DNA of 11,379 nt, from the NCBI GenBank assembly GCA_023437255.1, contig JAEZGR010000373.1, positions 1-11,379 on the forward strand, written 5' to 3'. The stretch is from Pseudomonadota bacterium. GTDB lineage: Bacteria; Pseudomonadota; Gammaproteobacteria; Burkholderiales; Burkholderiaceae_B. The notes beneath the pieces were generated by a model. It ran no database searches, was not told the origin of the DNA, and saw only the letters and a list, made by a program, of their open reading frames with translations. Below are positions 5,113-11,379 of the stretch, one piece after another. Position numbers and translations under genes: made by a program. Each line of letters opens with the position of its first letter. The first letter of the stretch is position 1.

Positions 5113-6378
5113 ACGTCTGCCACGATTGCTTCAACACGCGTTTACACCAGTCCGCGGGTACTGCCGCTGCTTGTGCTGGGCTTCGCAAGCGGGTTGCCGC
5201 TGGCGCTCACTGGCGGCACCTTGCAGGCGTGGGCGACTCTTGATGGCGTATCGCTGCAAAGCATCGGCTTTCTCACGCTCATCGGTTCGGCATACACGCT
5301 CAAGTTTCTCTGGGCGCCGCTCGTCGACCGTTATTCGTTTCCCTTTCTGGGCCGGCGCCGCAGCTGGATTCTGCTGACGCAGCTGGCGCTGGCCGCATCG
5401 ATTGCGGCCATGGGCTTGTATTCGCCCGGCAGCAGCATGTTGCCGCTGGCCATGCTGGCGGTGTTGGTGGCCTTTCTTTCGGCCACCCAAGATATTGCCT
5501 TTGACGCCTACAGCACCGACGTGCTGCGCAGCGAGGAACGTGCCGCGGGTGCGGCCGTCAAGGTGCTGGGCTACCGGCTTGCCATGATCGTGTCGGGCGG
5601 GCTTGCACTGGTGCTGGCTGATCAGTGGCTGGGCTGGCAGAACACCTATTTTCTGATGGGCGCCTTCATGGCGGTGTGTGCGTTCGCCACCCTCATTGCA
5701 CCCGAGCCCGAGGTGGTGGCGGCCGCCCCGCGTTCTCTGGCTCTGGCAGTGGTGGAGCCGCTGGGCGAGTTCTTCCGCCGGCGCGGGGCGCTGACCCTGC
5801 TGCTGCTGATCGTTCTGTACAAACTGGGCGATGCCTTTGCGGGCGCGCTCTCGACCACGTTTCTTTTGAGAGGTGCCGGCTTCACGGGTACCGAGGTCGG
5901 CGCCGTGAACAAGGTGTTCGGCCTCACCGCAACGATCTTCGGAGCTTTGGCCGGCGGCACCTTGATGGCACGTCTGGGCCTGTACCGCTCGCTCATGATG
6001 TTCGGCTTGCTGCAGGCGGTGTCGAACTTTGGCTACTGGGTGCTGGCCGTCACGCCGCCTCACCTGTATTCGATGGCGGCGGTGGTCGTGCTCGAAAACC
6101 TGTGTGGGGGCCTGGGCACGGCCGCCTTTGTGGCGTTGCTCATGGCGCTGTGCCGTCAGGAATTCTCCGCCACGCAGTTTGCCCTGCTGTCGGCGCTCTC
6201 GGCCGTGGGCCGTACCTATCTGGCGGGCCCCCTGACGCCCCCGCTGGTTGAGTGGCTGGGGTGGCCGGGCTTCTTTGTGGTAACGGTATTCATCGCCTTG
6301 CCCGGCCTATGGCTGCTTTATCTGCGGCGCGACGAAATCAGGGCGCTGGATTCGGCGCCGGCGGCGCAGCAGGGCTAG
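5110..6378 (+). CDS. ampG: AmpG-type muropeptide permease (MFS)
   Basis: Function (known): inner-membrane major facilitator that imports GlcNAc-anhydroMurNAc (peptides) released from the cell wall, for peptidoglycan recycling. In many Gram-negatives it also feeds the AmpR/AmpC signal. Seen: about 422 residues with a dozen hydrophobic segments. Segments nearly identical to E. coli AmpG are LGFASGLPLALTGGTLQAW, DRYSFPFLGRRRSW (loop 2-3), SATQDIAFDAYSTDVL, LYKLGDAFAGALSTTFLLRG and SATQFALLSALSAVGR. It ends after helix 12, so the last two helices of the 491-residue E. coli protein are absent, as in shorter relatives. Start is uncertain: the first canonical codon, GTG 5173, falls about eleven residues inside the conserved N-terminus (RVYTSPRVLPLL...) and has no ribosome site. 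I therefore give ATC 5110. Its 12-base distance from metW suggests coupling. Its 3' end overlaps the convergent VOC gene by 41 bases. Confidence 0.92.
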   Translation: MTSATIASTRVYTSPRVLPLLVLGFASGLPLALTGGTLQAWATLDGVSLQSIGFLTLIGSAYTLKFLWAPLVDRYSFPFLGRRRSWILLTQLALAASIAAMGLYSPGSSMLPLAMLAVLVAFLSATQDIAFDAYSTDVLRSEERAAGAAVKVLGYRLAMIVSGGLALVLADQWLGWQNTYFLMGAFMAVCAFATLIAPEPEVVAAAPRSLALAVVEPLGEFFRRRGALTLLLLIVLYKLGDAFAGALSTTFLLRGAGFTGTEVGAVNKVFGLTATIFGALAGGTLMARLGLYRSLMMFGLLQAVSNFGYWVLAVTPPHLYSMAAVVVLENLCGGLGTAAFVALLMALCRQEFSATQFALLSALSAVGRTYLAGPLTPPLVEWLGWPGFFVVTVFIALPGLWLLYLRRDEIRALDSAPAAQQG

Positions 6379-6799
6379 GAGCGGCGGCTGGCTGGGGCGG
6401 GCTCCAGGCCACTTCCCACAGATGGCCGTCAGGGTCTTTGAACATGCCCGAATAGCCGCCCAGCAACGTGTCGTGCGCAGGCCTGACGATCTGCCCGCCC
6501 GCTTGCTCGGCGGTCGCCAGCACCACATCCACTTCACTGCGCTCACCGACACAATGGCTCAGCATGAACTCGGTCATGGCGGGTGGTTGCCGCTCTATGC
6601 CCGCCTCGTGCGCCAGGCTTTCGCGCGGCCAGAGTGCCAGGCTCAGCCCGGGTTGCAGCTCGAAGAAGGCGGCGGCGCCGTACTCGATATCGGCGCCAAC
6701 GATACCGCGGGTCTTCCAGCCCAGGCCGTCGCGATAGAAGCGCACCGCTTTCTCGAGATTGTCGACGGCCAGGGTGATAATGGTGACGTAGGGTTTCAT
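6338..6799 (-). CDS. VOC-superfamily (glyoxalase/bleomycin-resistance fold) protein
   Basis: Seen: 153 residues from ATG 6799. Two beta-alpha-beta-beta-beta modules are visible. One opens with VTIITLAVDNLEKAVRFYRD (residues 4-23). The second runs over about 70-132 and ends DPDGHLWEVAW, where the Glu is the usual C-terminal metal ligand of the fold. The first strand has Thr where metal-binding members often have His, so glyoxalase I activity is not indicated. The last 20 or so residues are almost only Pro, Ala and Ser, and are encoded partly opposite the end of ampG. It starts 15 bases after the xthA stop on the same strand, so the two probably share a transcript. Known: VOC proteins range from dioxygenases to antibiotic-binding proteins. 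The substrate cannot be inferred. Confidence 0.88.
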   Translation of the reverse strand: MKPYVTIITLAVDNLEKAVRFYRDGLGWKTRGIVGADIEYGAAAFFELQPGLSLALWPRESLAHEAGIERQPPAMTEFMLSHCVGERSEVDVVLATAEQAGGQIVRPAHDTLLGGYSGMFKDPDGHLWEVAWSPPQPAAAPSPAAPPAPNPAP

Positions 6800-6814
6800 C
6801 GTTCGGGCTCGCTT

Positions 6815-7594
6815 TCAGAACGTATGGCTATAGTCGATGGTAAGCGGCGCATGGTCGCTGAAGCGCTGGTCTTTGTAGATCGACGCAGCGGCGGCCGTGG
6901 CCGCGATGGCCGGCGTGGCAATCTGGTAATCGATCCGCCAGCCCACATTCTTGGCCCATGCCTGCCCCCGATTGCTCCACCAGGTATAGCCTTCACCGGT
7001 CGCTTCGGGGTATAGCCGCCGGTAGACGTCGACCCATTTCAACTCATCGAACACGCGGGTGAGCCAACTGCGCTCTTCCGGCAGGAAGCCGCTGTTCTTG
7101 AGGTTGCCTTTCCAGTTCTTCAGGTCGATTTCCTGGTGGGCGATGTTCCAGTCTCCACAGATCACGACTTCGCGTCCGCAGCGTGCCAGTTGCCCGAGGT
7201 GGCTGAAGAAGCGCTCCATGAAGACAAACTTGGCCGCCTGGCGATGGTCGCCGCTTGAGCCGGAAGGCAGGTAGACCGAGATGACGGAAAGCCCGTCGTA
7301 CACCAGTTCAATGTAGCGGCCTTCGGCGTCGATTTCGGGCACACCCAGGCCTTCGATGACCTGGTCAGGCTGCCTGCGGGCATATACGCCGACGCCGCTA
7401 TAGCCCTTTTTCTCGGCGTAGTGAAAGTATCCCTGGTAGCCGTGCGGCGCACGCATGGCATCGGTCATGTTGGCCTCTTGGGCCTTGAGTTCCTGCAGGC
7501 AGATGAAATCGGCGTTCTGGTCCGGAACCCAGTCGAGAAAGCCCTTGGTGACGGCGGAGCGGATGCCGTTCAGGTTGGCGGTAATGATGCGCAT
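6815..7594 (-). CDS. xthA: Exodeoxyribonuclease III / AP endonuclease (EEP family)
   Basis: Function (known): Mg-dependent base-excision repair nuclease that cuts DNA 5' of abasic sites and may trim 3' ends. Seen: 259 residues from ATG 7594; a TTG three codons upstream is a less likely start. Active-site residues are all present: Asn7 in TANLNGIRS, Glu35 in LQELKAQ, Asp149 and Asn151 in CGDWNIAH, an Asp in GWRIDYQ, and Asp247-His248 in FSDHAPL. The stretch GDWNIAHQEIDLKNWKGN and the TWWSNRGQAWAK segment resemble the Neisseria NApe / human APE1 branch more than E. coli XthA, so AP endonuclease is the likelier main activity. It is divergent from pyrE and followed closely by the VOC gene. Betaproteobacteria often carry a second paralogue, which would be elsewhere. 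Confidence 0.95.
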   Translation of the reverse strand: MRIITANLNGIRSAVTKGFLDWVPDQNADFICLQELKAQEANMTDAMRAPHGYQGYFHYAEKKGYSGVGVYARRQPDQVIEGLGVPEIDAEGRYIELVYDGLSVISVYLPSGSSGDHRQAAKFVFMERFFSHLGQLARCGREVVICGDWNIAHQEIDLKNWKGNLKNSGFLPEERSWLTRVFDELKWVDVYRRLYPEATGEGYTWWSNRGQAWAKNVGWRIDYQIATPAIAATAAAASIYKDQRFSDHAPLTIDYSHTF

Positions 7595-7627
7595 GAAATC
7601 CAATACTCAACGGTGAACCCCTGAACT

Positions 7628-7655
7628 TTAACGCATGGGACGTTTCGCCGATAAT
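7628..7655 (+). promoter_or_regulatory. Putative sigma-70 promoter for pyrE
   Basis: TTAACG (7628-7633, 4 of 6 match to TTGACA), a 16-base spacer and GATAAT (7650-7655, 5 of 6) give a start near 7662 and a leader of about 22 bases. There is no room for an attenuator like the rph-pyrE one of E. coli. Confidence 0.45.
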
Positions 7656-7684
7656 TACGCTTTTCGCGTCTCAGGCAGATCCAC

Positions 7685-8356
7685 ATGGCAACGGCAAGCA
7701 ACCGCAGCGACTTCGTGCGCTTCGCGCTCGATCAGGGCGTCCTTCGTTTCGGGGAATTCAAGGTCAAATCGGGCCGGCTCAGCCCCTATTTCTTCAATGC
7801 GGGGCTGTTCAATACCGGCGCCTCGGTGGGGCGCCTGGCGGAGTTCTACGCACAGGCCCTGATCGACTCTGGCCTTGAATTCGACATGCTGTTCGGTCCG
7901 GCCTACAAGGGCATTCCGCTGTCCACGGCCACAGCCATCAGTTTGGCCCGGCACCCCGCCATGCACGGGCGCGACATTCCATTTGCGTTCAACCGCAAGG
8001 AGGCGAAGGACCATGGCGAGGGTGGGGTACTCGTGGGGGCGCCTTTGCAGGGCAGGGTGGTGATCATCGACGACGTGATCACTGCGGGCACATCGGTGCG
8101 CGAGTCGGTGCAAATAATACGAGAAGCGGGTGCGCAGCCCGCGGCTGTGCTCATTGCGCTCGATCGCATGGAACGTGCCGGGCCCGACGACGCTCTGTCG
8201 GCTCACTCGGCGGTACAGGATGTACAGGCCACCTATGGCATTCCGGTGGTGAGCATCGCCTCGCTGGCCGACATTCTGGTGCTGCTCGAGGGCGATTCCA
8301 CACTGGCCCAGCATCGCCCGGCGGTGCAGGCTTATCGCGAACGCTACGGGGTGTAG
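7685..8356 (+). CDS. pyrE: Orotate phosphoribosyltransferase
   Basis: Function (known): cytoplasmic enzyme joining orotate and PRPP to give orotidine 5'-monophosphate, step five of pyrimidine synthesis; it works as a dimer. Seen: 223 residues from ATG 7685, near the 213 of E. coli Pyr[12 protein letters not shown] at 30-40 is the orotate-binding region and GPAYKGIPL is at 71-79. The flexible catalytic loop [13 protein letters not shown] is at 102-114. The PRPP signature [13 protein letters not shown] is at 125-137. All key elements are intact. The Shine-Dalgarno sequence is modest (AGGCAG, six bases before ATG). It is divergent from xthA and convergent with gatB. The gatB terminator hairpin has no T run on this strand, so pyrE transcription must stop by other means. 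Confidence 0.97.
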   Translation: MATASNRSDFVRFALDQGVLRFGEFKVKSGRLSPYFFNAGLFNTGASVGRLAEFYAQALIDSGLEFDMLFGPAYKGIPLSTATAISLARHPAMHGRDIPFAFNRKEAKDHGEGGVLVGAPLQGRVVIIDDVITAGTSVRESVQIIREAGAQPAAVLIALDRMERAGPDDALSAHSAVQDVQATYGIPVVSIASLADILVLLEGDSTLAQHRPAVQAYRERYGV

Positions 8357-8396
8357 CGCAGCTTATCGCCGCTGTGCTGTCGCGTGCGGCGGCATC

Positions 8397-8429
8397 AAAG
8401 AAAACGGGCCGGCGTTAGCCGGCCCGGTT
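8397..8429 (-). terminator. Rho-independent terminator of the gat operon
   Basis: Read on the minus strand, a 9-base-pair GC-rich stem (8426-8418 with 8413-8405, CGGGCCGGC/GCCGGCCCG) with a four-base loop is followed by TTTTCTTT (8404-8397). It begins about 15 bases after the gatB stop. On the plus strand the hairpin is followed by GTTGCC, so it should act in one direction only. Confidence 0.9.
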
Positions 8430-8443
8430 GCCATGCGGGTTGA

Positions 8444-9898
8444 TCAGCCCAGCTTTTCTTTCAGCAGTTCGTTGACCTGCTGGGGGTTGGCCTTGCCCTT
8501 GGCAGCCTTCATGACCTGACCGACCAGCGAGTTGAAGGCCTTCTGTTTACCGGCGCGATACTCTTCAACGATCGCGGGGTTGGCAGCCAGCACTTCGTCG
8601 ATCATGCCGCCGATGGCGCCCGTGTCGCTGATCTGCTTGAGGCCGCGCGCCTCGATGATCGCATCGGCGCTGCCGCCGTGTTCACCGCTCCACATCGCCG
8701 CAAAGACATCGCGGGCAATCTTGTTCGAGATGGTGCCGTCGATGATGCGCGCGATCAGCGCGCCGAGCTGTGCCGGGCTGACCGGGCTGTCGGTGATGCT
8801 CAGTTCGTCGCGATTGAGCGCGGCGGCCAGTTCGCCGAGGATCCAGTTGGCGCCGAGCTTGGCCTGGCCCTGCGGCAGGCTGGCAGCAAGGGCCTCGAAG
8901 AAGTCGGACGTGGCCCGGTCCATCGTGAGCTGTGCAGCGTCGTAGGCAGTCAGACCCAGCTCACTCTCGAAGCGGCTGCGCTTTTGCGAGGGAAGCTCGG
9001 GCATGCCGGCGCGCACCCGCTCGATCCATTCGGGCGCGATGACCAAAGGCGGCAGGTCGGGGTCGGGGAAGTAGCGGTAGTCGTGCGCGTCTTCCTTGCT
9101 GCGCATGCTGCGGGTTTCGTCGCGGTCGGCATCGTACAGGCGGGTTTCCTGCACCACTTTGCCGCCGTCTTCGATAAGCTCGATCTGGCGACGGGCCTCG
9201 TATTGGATGGCGCGCTCGAGAAATCGGAACGAGTTGACGTTCTTGATTTCGCAGCGGGTGCCAAATTCTTTCTGACCGACGGGGCGTACTGAGACGTTGG
9301 CATCGACGCGGAAGGAGCCTTCCTGCATGTTGCCGTCGCATACGCCGAGCCATACCACCAGCCCATGCAGGGTGCGGGCGTAAGCCACAGCCTCGGCGGC
9401 CGATCGCATCTCGGGTTCGGTCACGATCTCGAGCAGCGGGGTGCCGGCACGATTCAGGTCGATACCAGTCGAAGATTCGCCGTGCGGCCCGGTGAAGTTC
9501 TCGTGCAGGGACTTGCCCGCGTCTTCTTCAAGGTGGGCGCGGGTGAGGTTGACCGTTCTTTCTTGGTCGCCCACGAAAAAGCGCAGCGTGCCACCCTGAA
9601 CGACGGGTATTTCGAGCTGGCTGATCTGGTAGTTCTTGGGGAGGTCCGGATAGAAGTAGGTCTTGCGCTCGAACTGCGAGCGCGGCGCAATTTGCGCACC
9701 TACCGCCAGGCCGAACAGAATGGCGCGCTCGACAGCGCCGCGATTCATGACCGGCAGTGCACCCGGCAGCGCCATGTCGATTTCGCTGGCCTGCGTATTG
9801 GGTGCGGCGCCGAAGCGCGTGCTGCTGTCTGAAAAGATTTTGGACTCGGTGGAAAGCTGAACGTGCGTTTCCAGGCCGATGACGATTTCCCAATCCAT
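8444..9898 (-). CDS. gatB: Asp-tRNA(Asn)/Glu-tRNA(Gln) amidotransferase subunit B
   Basis: Function (known): GatB binds misacylated Glu-tRNA(Gln) or Asp-tRNA(Asn), phosphorylates the side chain with ATP and accepts ammonia channelled from GatA within the GatCAB complex. Seen: 484 residues, full family length. The N-terminus is [29 protein letters not shown] is at 39-52, the family signature [12 protein letters not shown] at 83-94, and [13 protein letters not shown] follows. A helical/YqeY tRNA-binding tail ends LLKEKLG. ATG 9898 shares a base with the gatA stop (TAATG), with AGGA eight bases upstream, so translation is coupled and stoichiometry likely set this way. A terminator follows at once. 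Which tRNA it serves depends on whether the genome has GlnRS and AsnRS; in betaproteobacteria the Asn route is the usual guess. Confidence 0.97.
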   Translation of the reverse strand: MDWEIVIGLETHVQLSTESKIFSDSSTRFGAAPNTQASEIDMALPGALPVMNRGAVERAILFGLAVGAQIAPRSQFERKTYFYPDLPKNYQISQLEIPVVQGGTLRFFVGDQERTVNLTRAHLEEDAGKSLHENFTGPHGESSTGIDLNRAGTPLLEIVTEPEMRSAAEAVAYARTLHGLVVWLGVCDGNMQEGSFRVDANVSVRPVGQKEFGTRCEIKNVNSFRFLERAIQYEARRQIELIEDGGKVVQETRLYDADRDETRSMRSKEDAHDYRYFPDPDLPPLVIAPEWIERVRAGMPELPSQKRSRFESELGLTAYDAAQLTMDRATSDFFEALAASLPQGQAKLGANWILGELAAALNRDELSITDSPVSPAQLGALIARIIDGTISNKIARDVFAAMWSGEHGGSADAIIEARGLKQISDTGAIGGMIDEVLAANPAIVEEYRAGKQKAFNSLVGQVMKAAKGKANPQQVNELLKEKLG

Positions 9899-11379
9899 TA
9901 TTGTTGTCCTGGAGTACGTTGATGCCAGTCGGTCGCCTGCTGGAAGCAGTCGGCCACCGCGAGCAGCTCGCCTTCGCAGAAGTAGTTGCCGATGATCTGC
10001 AGGCCTACGGGCAAGGGGCGCTCAGTGCCGAAGCCGCAGGGCACGGACAGGGCGGGCAGGCCGGCCAGGCTGACGCCCAGCGTGTAGATGTCGGCCAACC
10101 AGTCGGCGATGGTGTCTTCGCTGTAGTCGCCCAGTGGCATTGCCACCGTGGGACTCACCGGCCCCATGATCACGTCGCATTGCTCGGCGAAGGCCTTCTG
10201 GAAGTCATTGGCAACCATGCGCCGTACGCGCTGCGCCTGCAGGTAGTAGGCGTCGTAGTAGCCGTGGCACAGCACATAGGTACCGGCCAGCACGCGCCTG
10301 CGCACTTCGGCGCCAAACCCTTCGGCGCGTGAACGGCTGATCATGTCCTCGAGTTCTTCGTATTCCTGGGCGCGATGGCCGTAACGTACCCCGTCGAAGC
10401 GTGACAGATTGGACGAGGCCTCGGCCGGAGCGATCACGTAGTAAGCCGGAATCGACAGCTCGGTTCGGGGCAGGCTGATCTCGACACGCACGGCACCCAG
10501 GTCCTCGAAGGTCTTGAGCGCCTGCTCGACGGCCTGGGCAACGTCGGCCGACAAGCCGCCTTCGAAGAACTCGCGGGGCACGCCGATACGCAGCCCTTCG
10601 AGGGGCCGGCCTGCGTTGGCTTGCTGGCGGGTGATCGCAGCATCGAAGCGGCTGCGAATGCGGCCCGGAGTGTTGGGCGAGTTATCGCAAAACTCGAGGC
10701 TGGTGGAATCGAGGGGGTCGAAGCCTGTCATGGGATCCAGCACTTCGAGCAGGTCGCGTGCGTGCCGCGCGATAGGGCCGGCCTGGTCGAGGCTCGACGC
10801 GTAGGCGATCAGCCCGCGACGCGAGACGGTGCCGTAGGTGGGCTTGATCCCCGAGACCCCACAAAGTGCTGCAGGCTGACGGATCGAGCCGCCCGTGTCG
10901 GTGCCCGTGGCGGCCATGATCAGCCCGGCGGCGACCGCGGCGGCTGAGCCGCCCGAGGAACCTCCCGGTACGGCGTTGTGATCCCAGGGGTTGCGAACCG
11001 GCCCGAATACCGACGTTTCGTTGCGCGAACCCATGGCGAACTCGTCGCAATTCAGCTTGCCCAGCGAAACGGCACCGGCGCCGGCCAGACGGCTGACCAG
11101 CGTGGCGTCGAAGGGGCTGACGTAGCTGCTCAGCATGCGGCTGCATGCGGTGGTGCGCCAGCCGCGGGTGACGATCACGTCTTTGTGGCCGATGGGCACG
11201 CCCGCCAGCGAAGGCGCATTGCCGGCCTTGATGGCGGTATCGGCATCACGGGCTTGCTCGAGTGTCAGTTCGGGGTCGACATGGACGAAGGCGTTCAGGT
11301 CTTTGTGGGCCTCGATCGCTTCGAGCGCGCTGCGGGCGAGCTCGGTGGCGGTCAGCTGGCCGGCGTGTAGTGCTTCGCG
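9898..11379 (-). CDS. gatA: Asp-tRNA(Asn)/Glu-tRNA(Gln) amidotransferase subunit A, 5' end cut by window edge
   Basis: Function (known): amidase-signature subunit of GatCAB that hydrolyses glutamine and passes ammonia to GatB. Seen: 493 residues, open to the right edge. The first visible codons read [15 protein letters not shown], so only some 10-20 N-terminal residues are missing. The Ser-cis-Ser-Lys triad is present: Lys in PIGHKD (visible residue 66), a Ser in [15 protein letters not shown], and the nucleophile Ser in [15 protein letters not shown] at 11197-11199 is an internal Val, not the start, because homology continues upstream of it. It ends TAA, overlapping the gatB ATG by one base. 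gatC is expected just beyond the window, giving the order gatC-gatA-gatB. Confidence 0.97.
   Translation of the reverse strand, partial: REALHAGQLTATELARSALEAIEAHKDLNAFVHVDPELTLEQARDADTAIKAGNAPSLAGVPIGHKDVIVTRGWRTTACSRMLSSYVSPFDATLVSRLAGAGAVSLGKLNCDEFAMGSRNETSVFGPVRNPWDHNAVPGGSSGGSAAAVAAGLIMAATGTDTGGSIRQPAALCGVSGIKPTYGTVSRRGLIAYASSLDQAGPIARHARDLLEVLDPMTGFDPLDSTSLEFCDNSPNTPGRIRSRFDAAITRQQANAGRPLEGLRIGVPREFFEGGLSADVAQAVEQALKTFEDLGAVRVEISLPRTELSIPAYYVIAPAEASSNLSRFDGVRYGHRAQEYEELEDMISRSRAEGFGAEVRRRVLAGTYVLCHGYYDAYYLQAQRVRRMVANDFQKAFAEQCDVIMGPVSPTVAMPLGDYSEDTIADWLADIYTLGVSLAGLPALSVPCGFGTERPLPVGLQIIGNYFCEGELLAVADCFQQATDWHQRTPGQQ
9907..9910 (-). promoter_or_regulatory. Shine-Dalgarno site of gatB inside gatA
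   Basis: AGGA on the minus strand, eight bases before the gatB ATG, lies within the last codons of gatA. Together with the TAATG junction it supports coupled translation. Confidence 0.6.

Noticed and set aside
5131..6063. 310-codon minus-strand open frame opposite ampG
   Set aside because: Its composition is dominated by Gln, Arg and His, as expected for the complement of a GC-rich membrane protein gene, and it has no family features.
8367..8391. CGCCGC/GCGGCG hairpin as a pyrE terminator
   Set aside because: Six base pairs around a 13-base loop, with no T run after it.

Overview
The window reads as ordinary core chromosome of a GC-rich betaproteobacterium. Family resemblance and gene sets (metX-metW-ampG, xthA next to pyrE, gatA-gatB, a membrane-anchored cytochrome c beside a tRNA) point to Burkholderiales, most likely Alcaligenaceae (Bordetella and relatives). 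The genus cannot be fixed from the sequence alone. No integrase, transposase, CRISPR array, toxin system or phage gene was seen.

Layout, left to right. Positions 1-610 (minus) hold a truncated membrane-anchored cytochrome c with an Ala/Pro-rich tail. Next come a compact divergent promoter region and a plus-strand tRNA-Arg(CCG) at 768-842. Positions 843-1122 are non-coding, with a 15-base tandem repeat and a 17-base palindrome. Positions 1123-3036 (minus) carry gshA (glutamate-cysteine ligase), preceded in the same direction by a 93-residue protein that is only a LuxR-type DNA-binding domain. Divergent from that pair is a plus-strand methionine and peptidoglycan-recycling operon: an extended -10 promoter, a SAM-II type riboswitch (3174-3231), metX, metW (ATGA overlap) and ampG. 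ampG meets a minus-strand pair, xthA and a VOC-fold protein, with a 41-base tail-to-tail overlap. pyrE runs plus from a short divergent region. Convergent with it, gatA-gatB (minus, TAATG overlap) end at a clear rho-independent terminator at 8397-8429. gatA runs off the right edge.

How the genes fit together: the middle of the window is centred on sulfur metabolism. MetX and MetW start methionine synthesis and appear to be controlled by S-adenosylmethionine through the riboswitch. GshA uses cysteine to begin glutathione synthesis. The small LuxR-type protein lies between them. AmpG (cell-wall recycling), PyrE (pyrimidines), XthA (base-excision repair) and GatAB (tRNA-dependent amidation) are housekeeping genes.

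The observations most worth a second look are the SAM-II riboswitch in a betaproteobacterial setting, an ampG with no ATG, GTG or TTG ahead of its conserved N-terminus, and the sensor-less LuxR domain next to gshA. Nothing here clearly amounts to a wholly new system.
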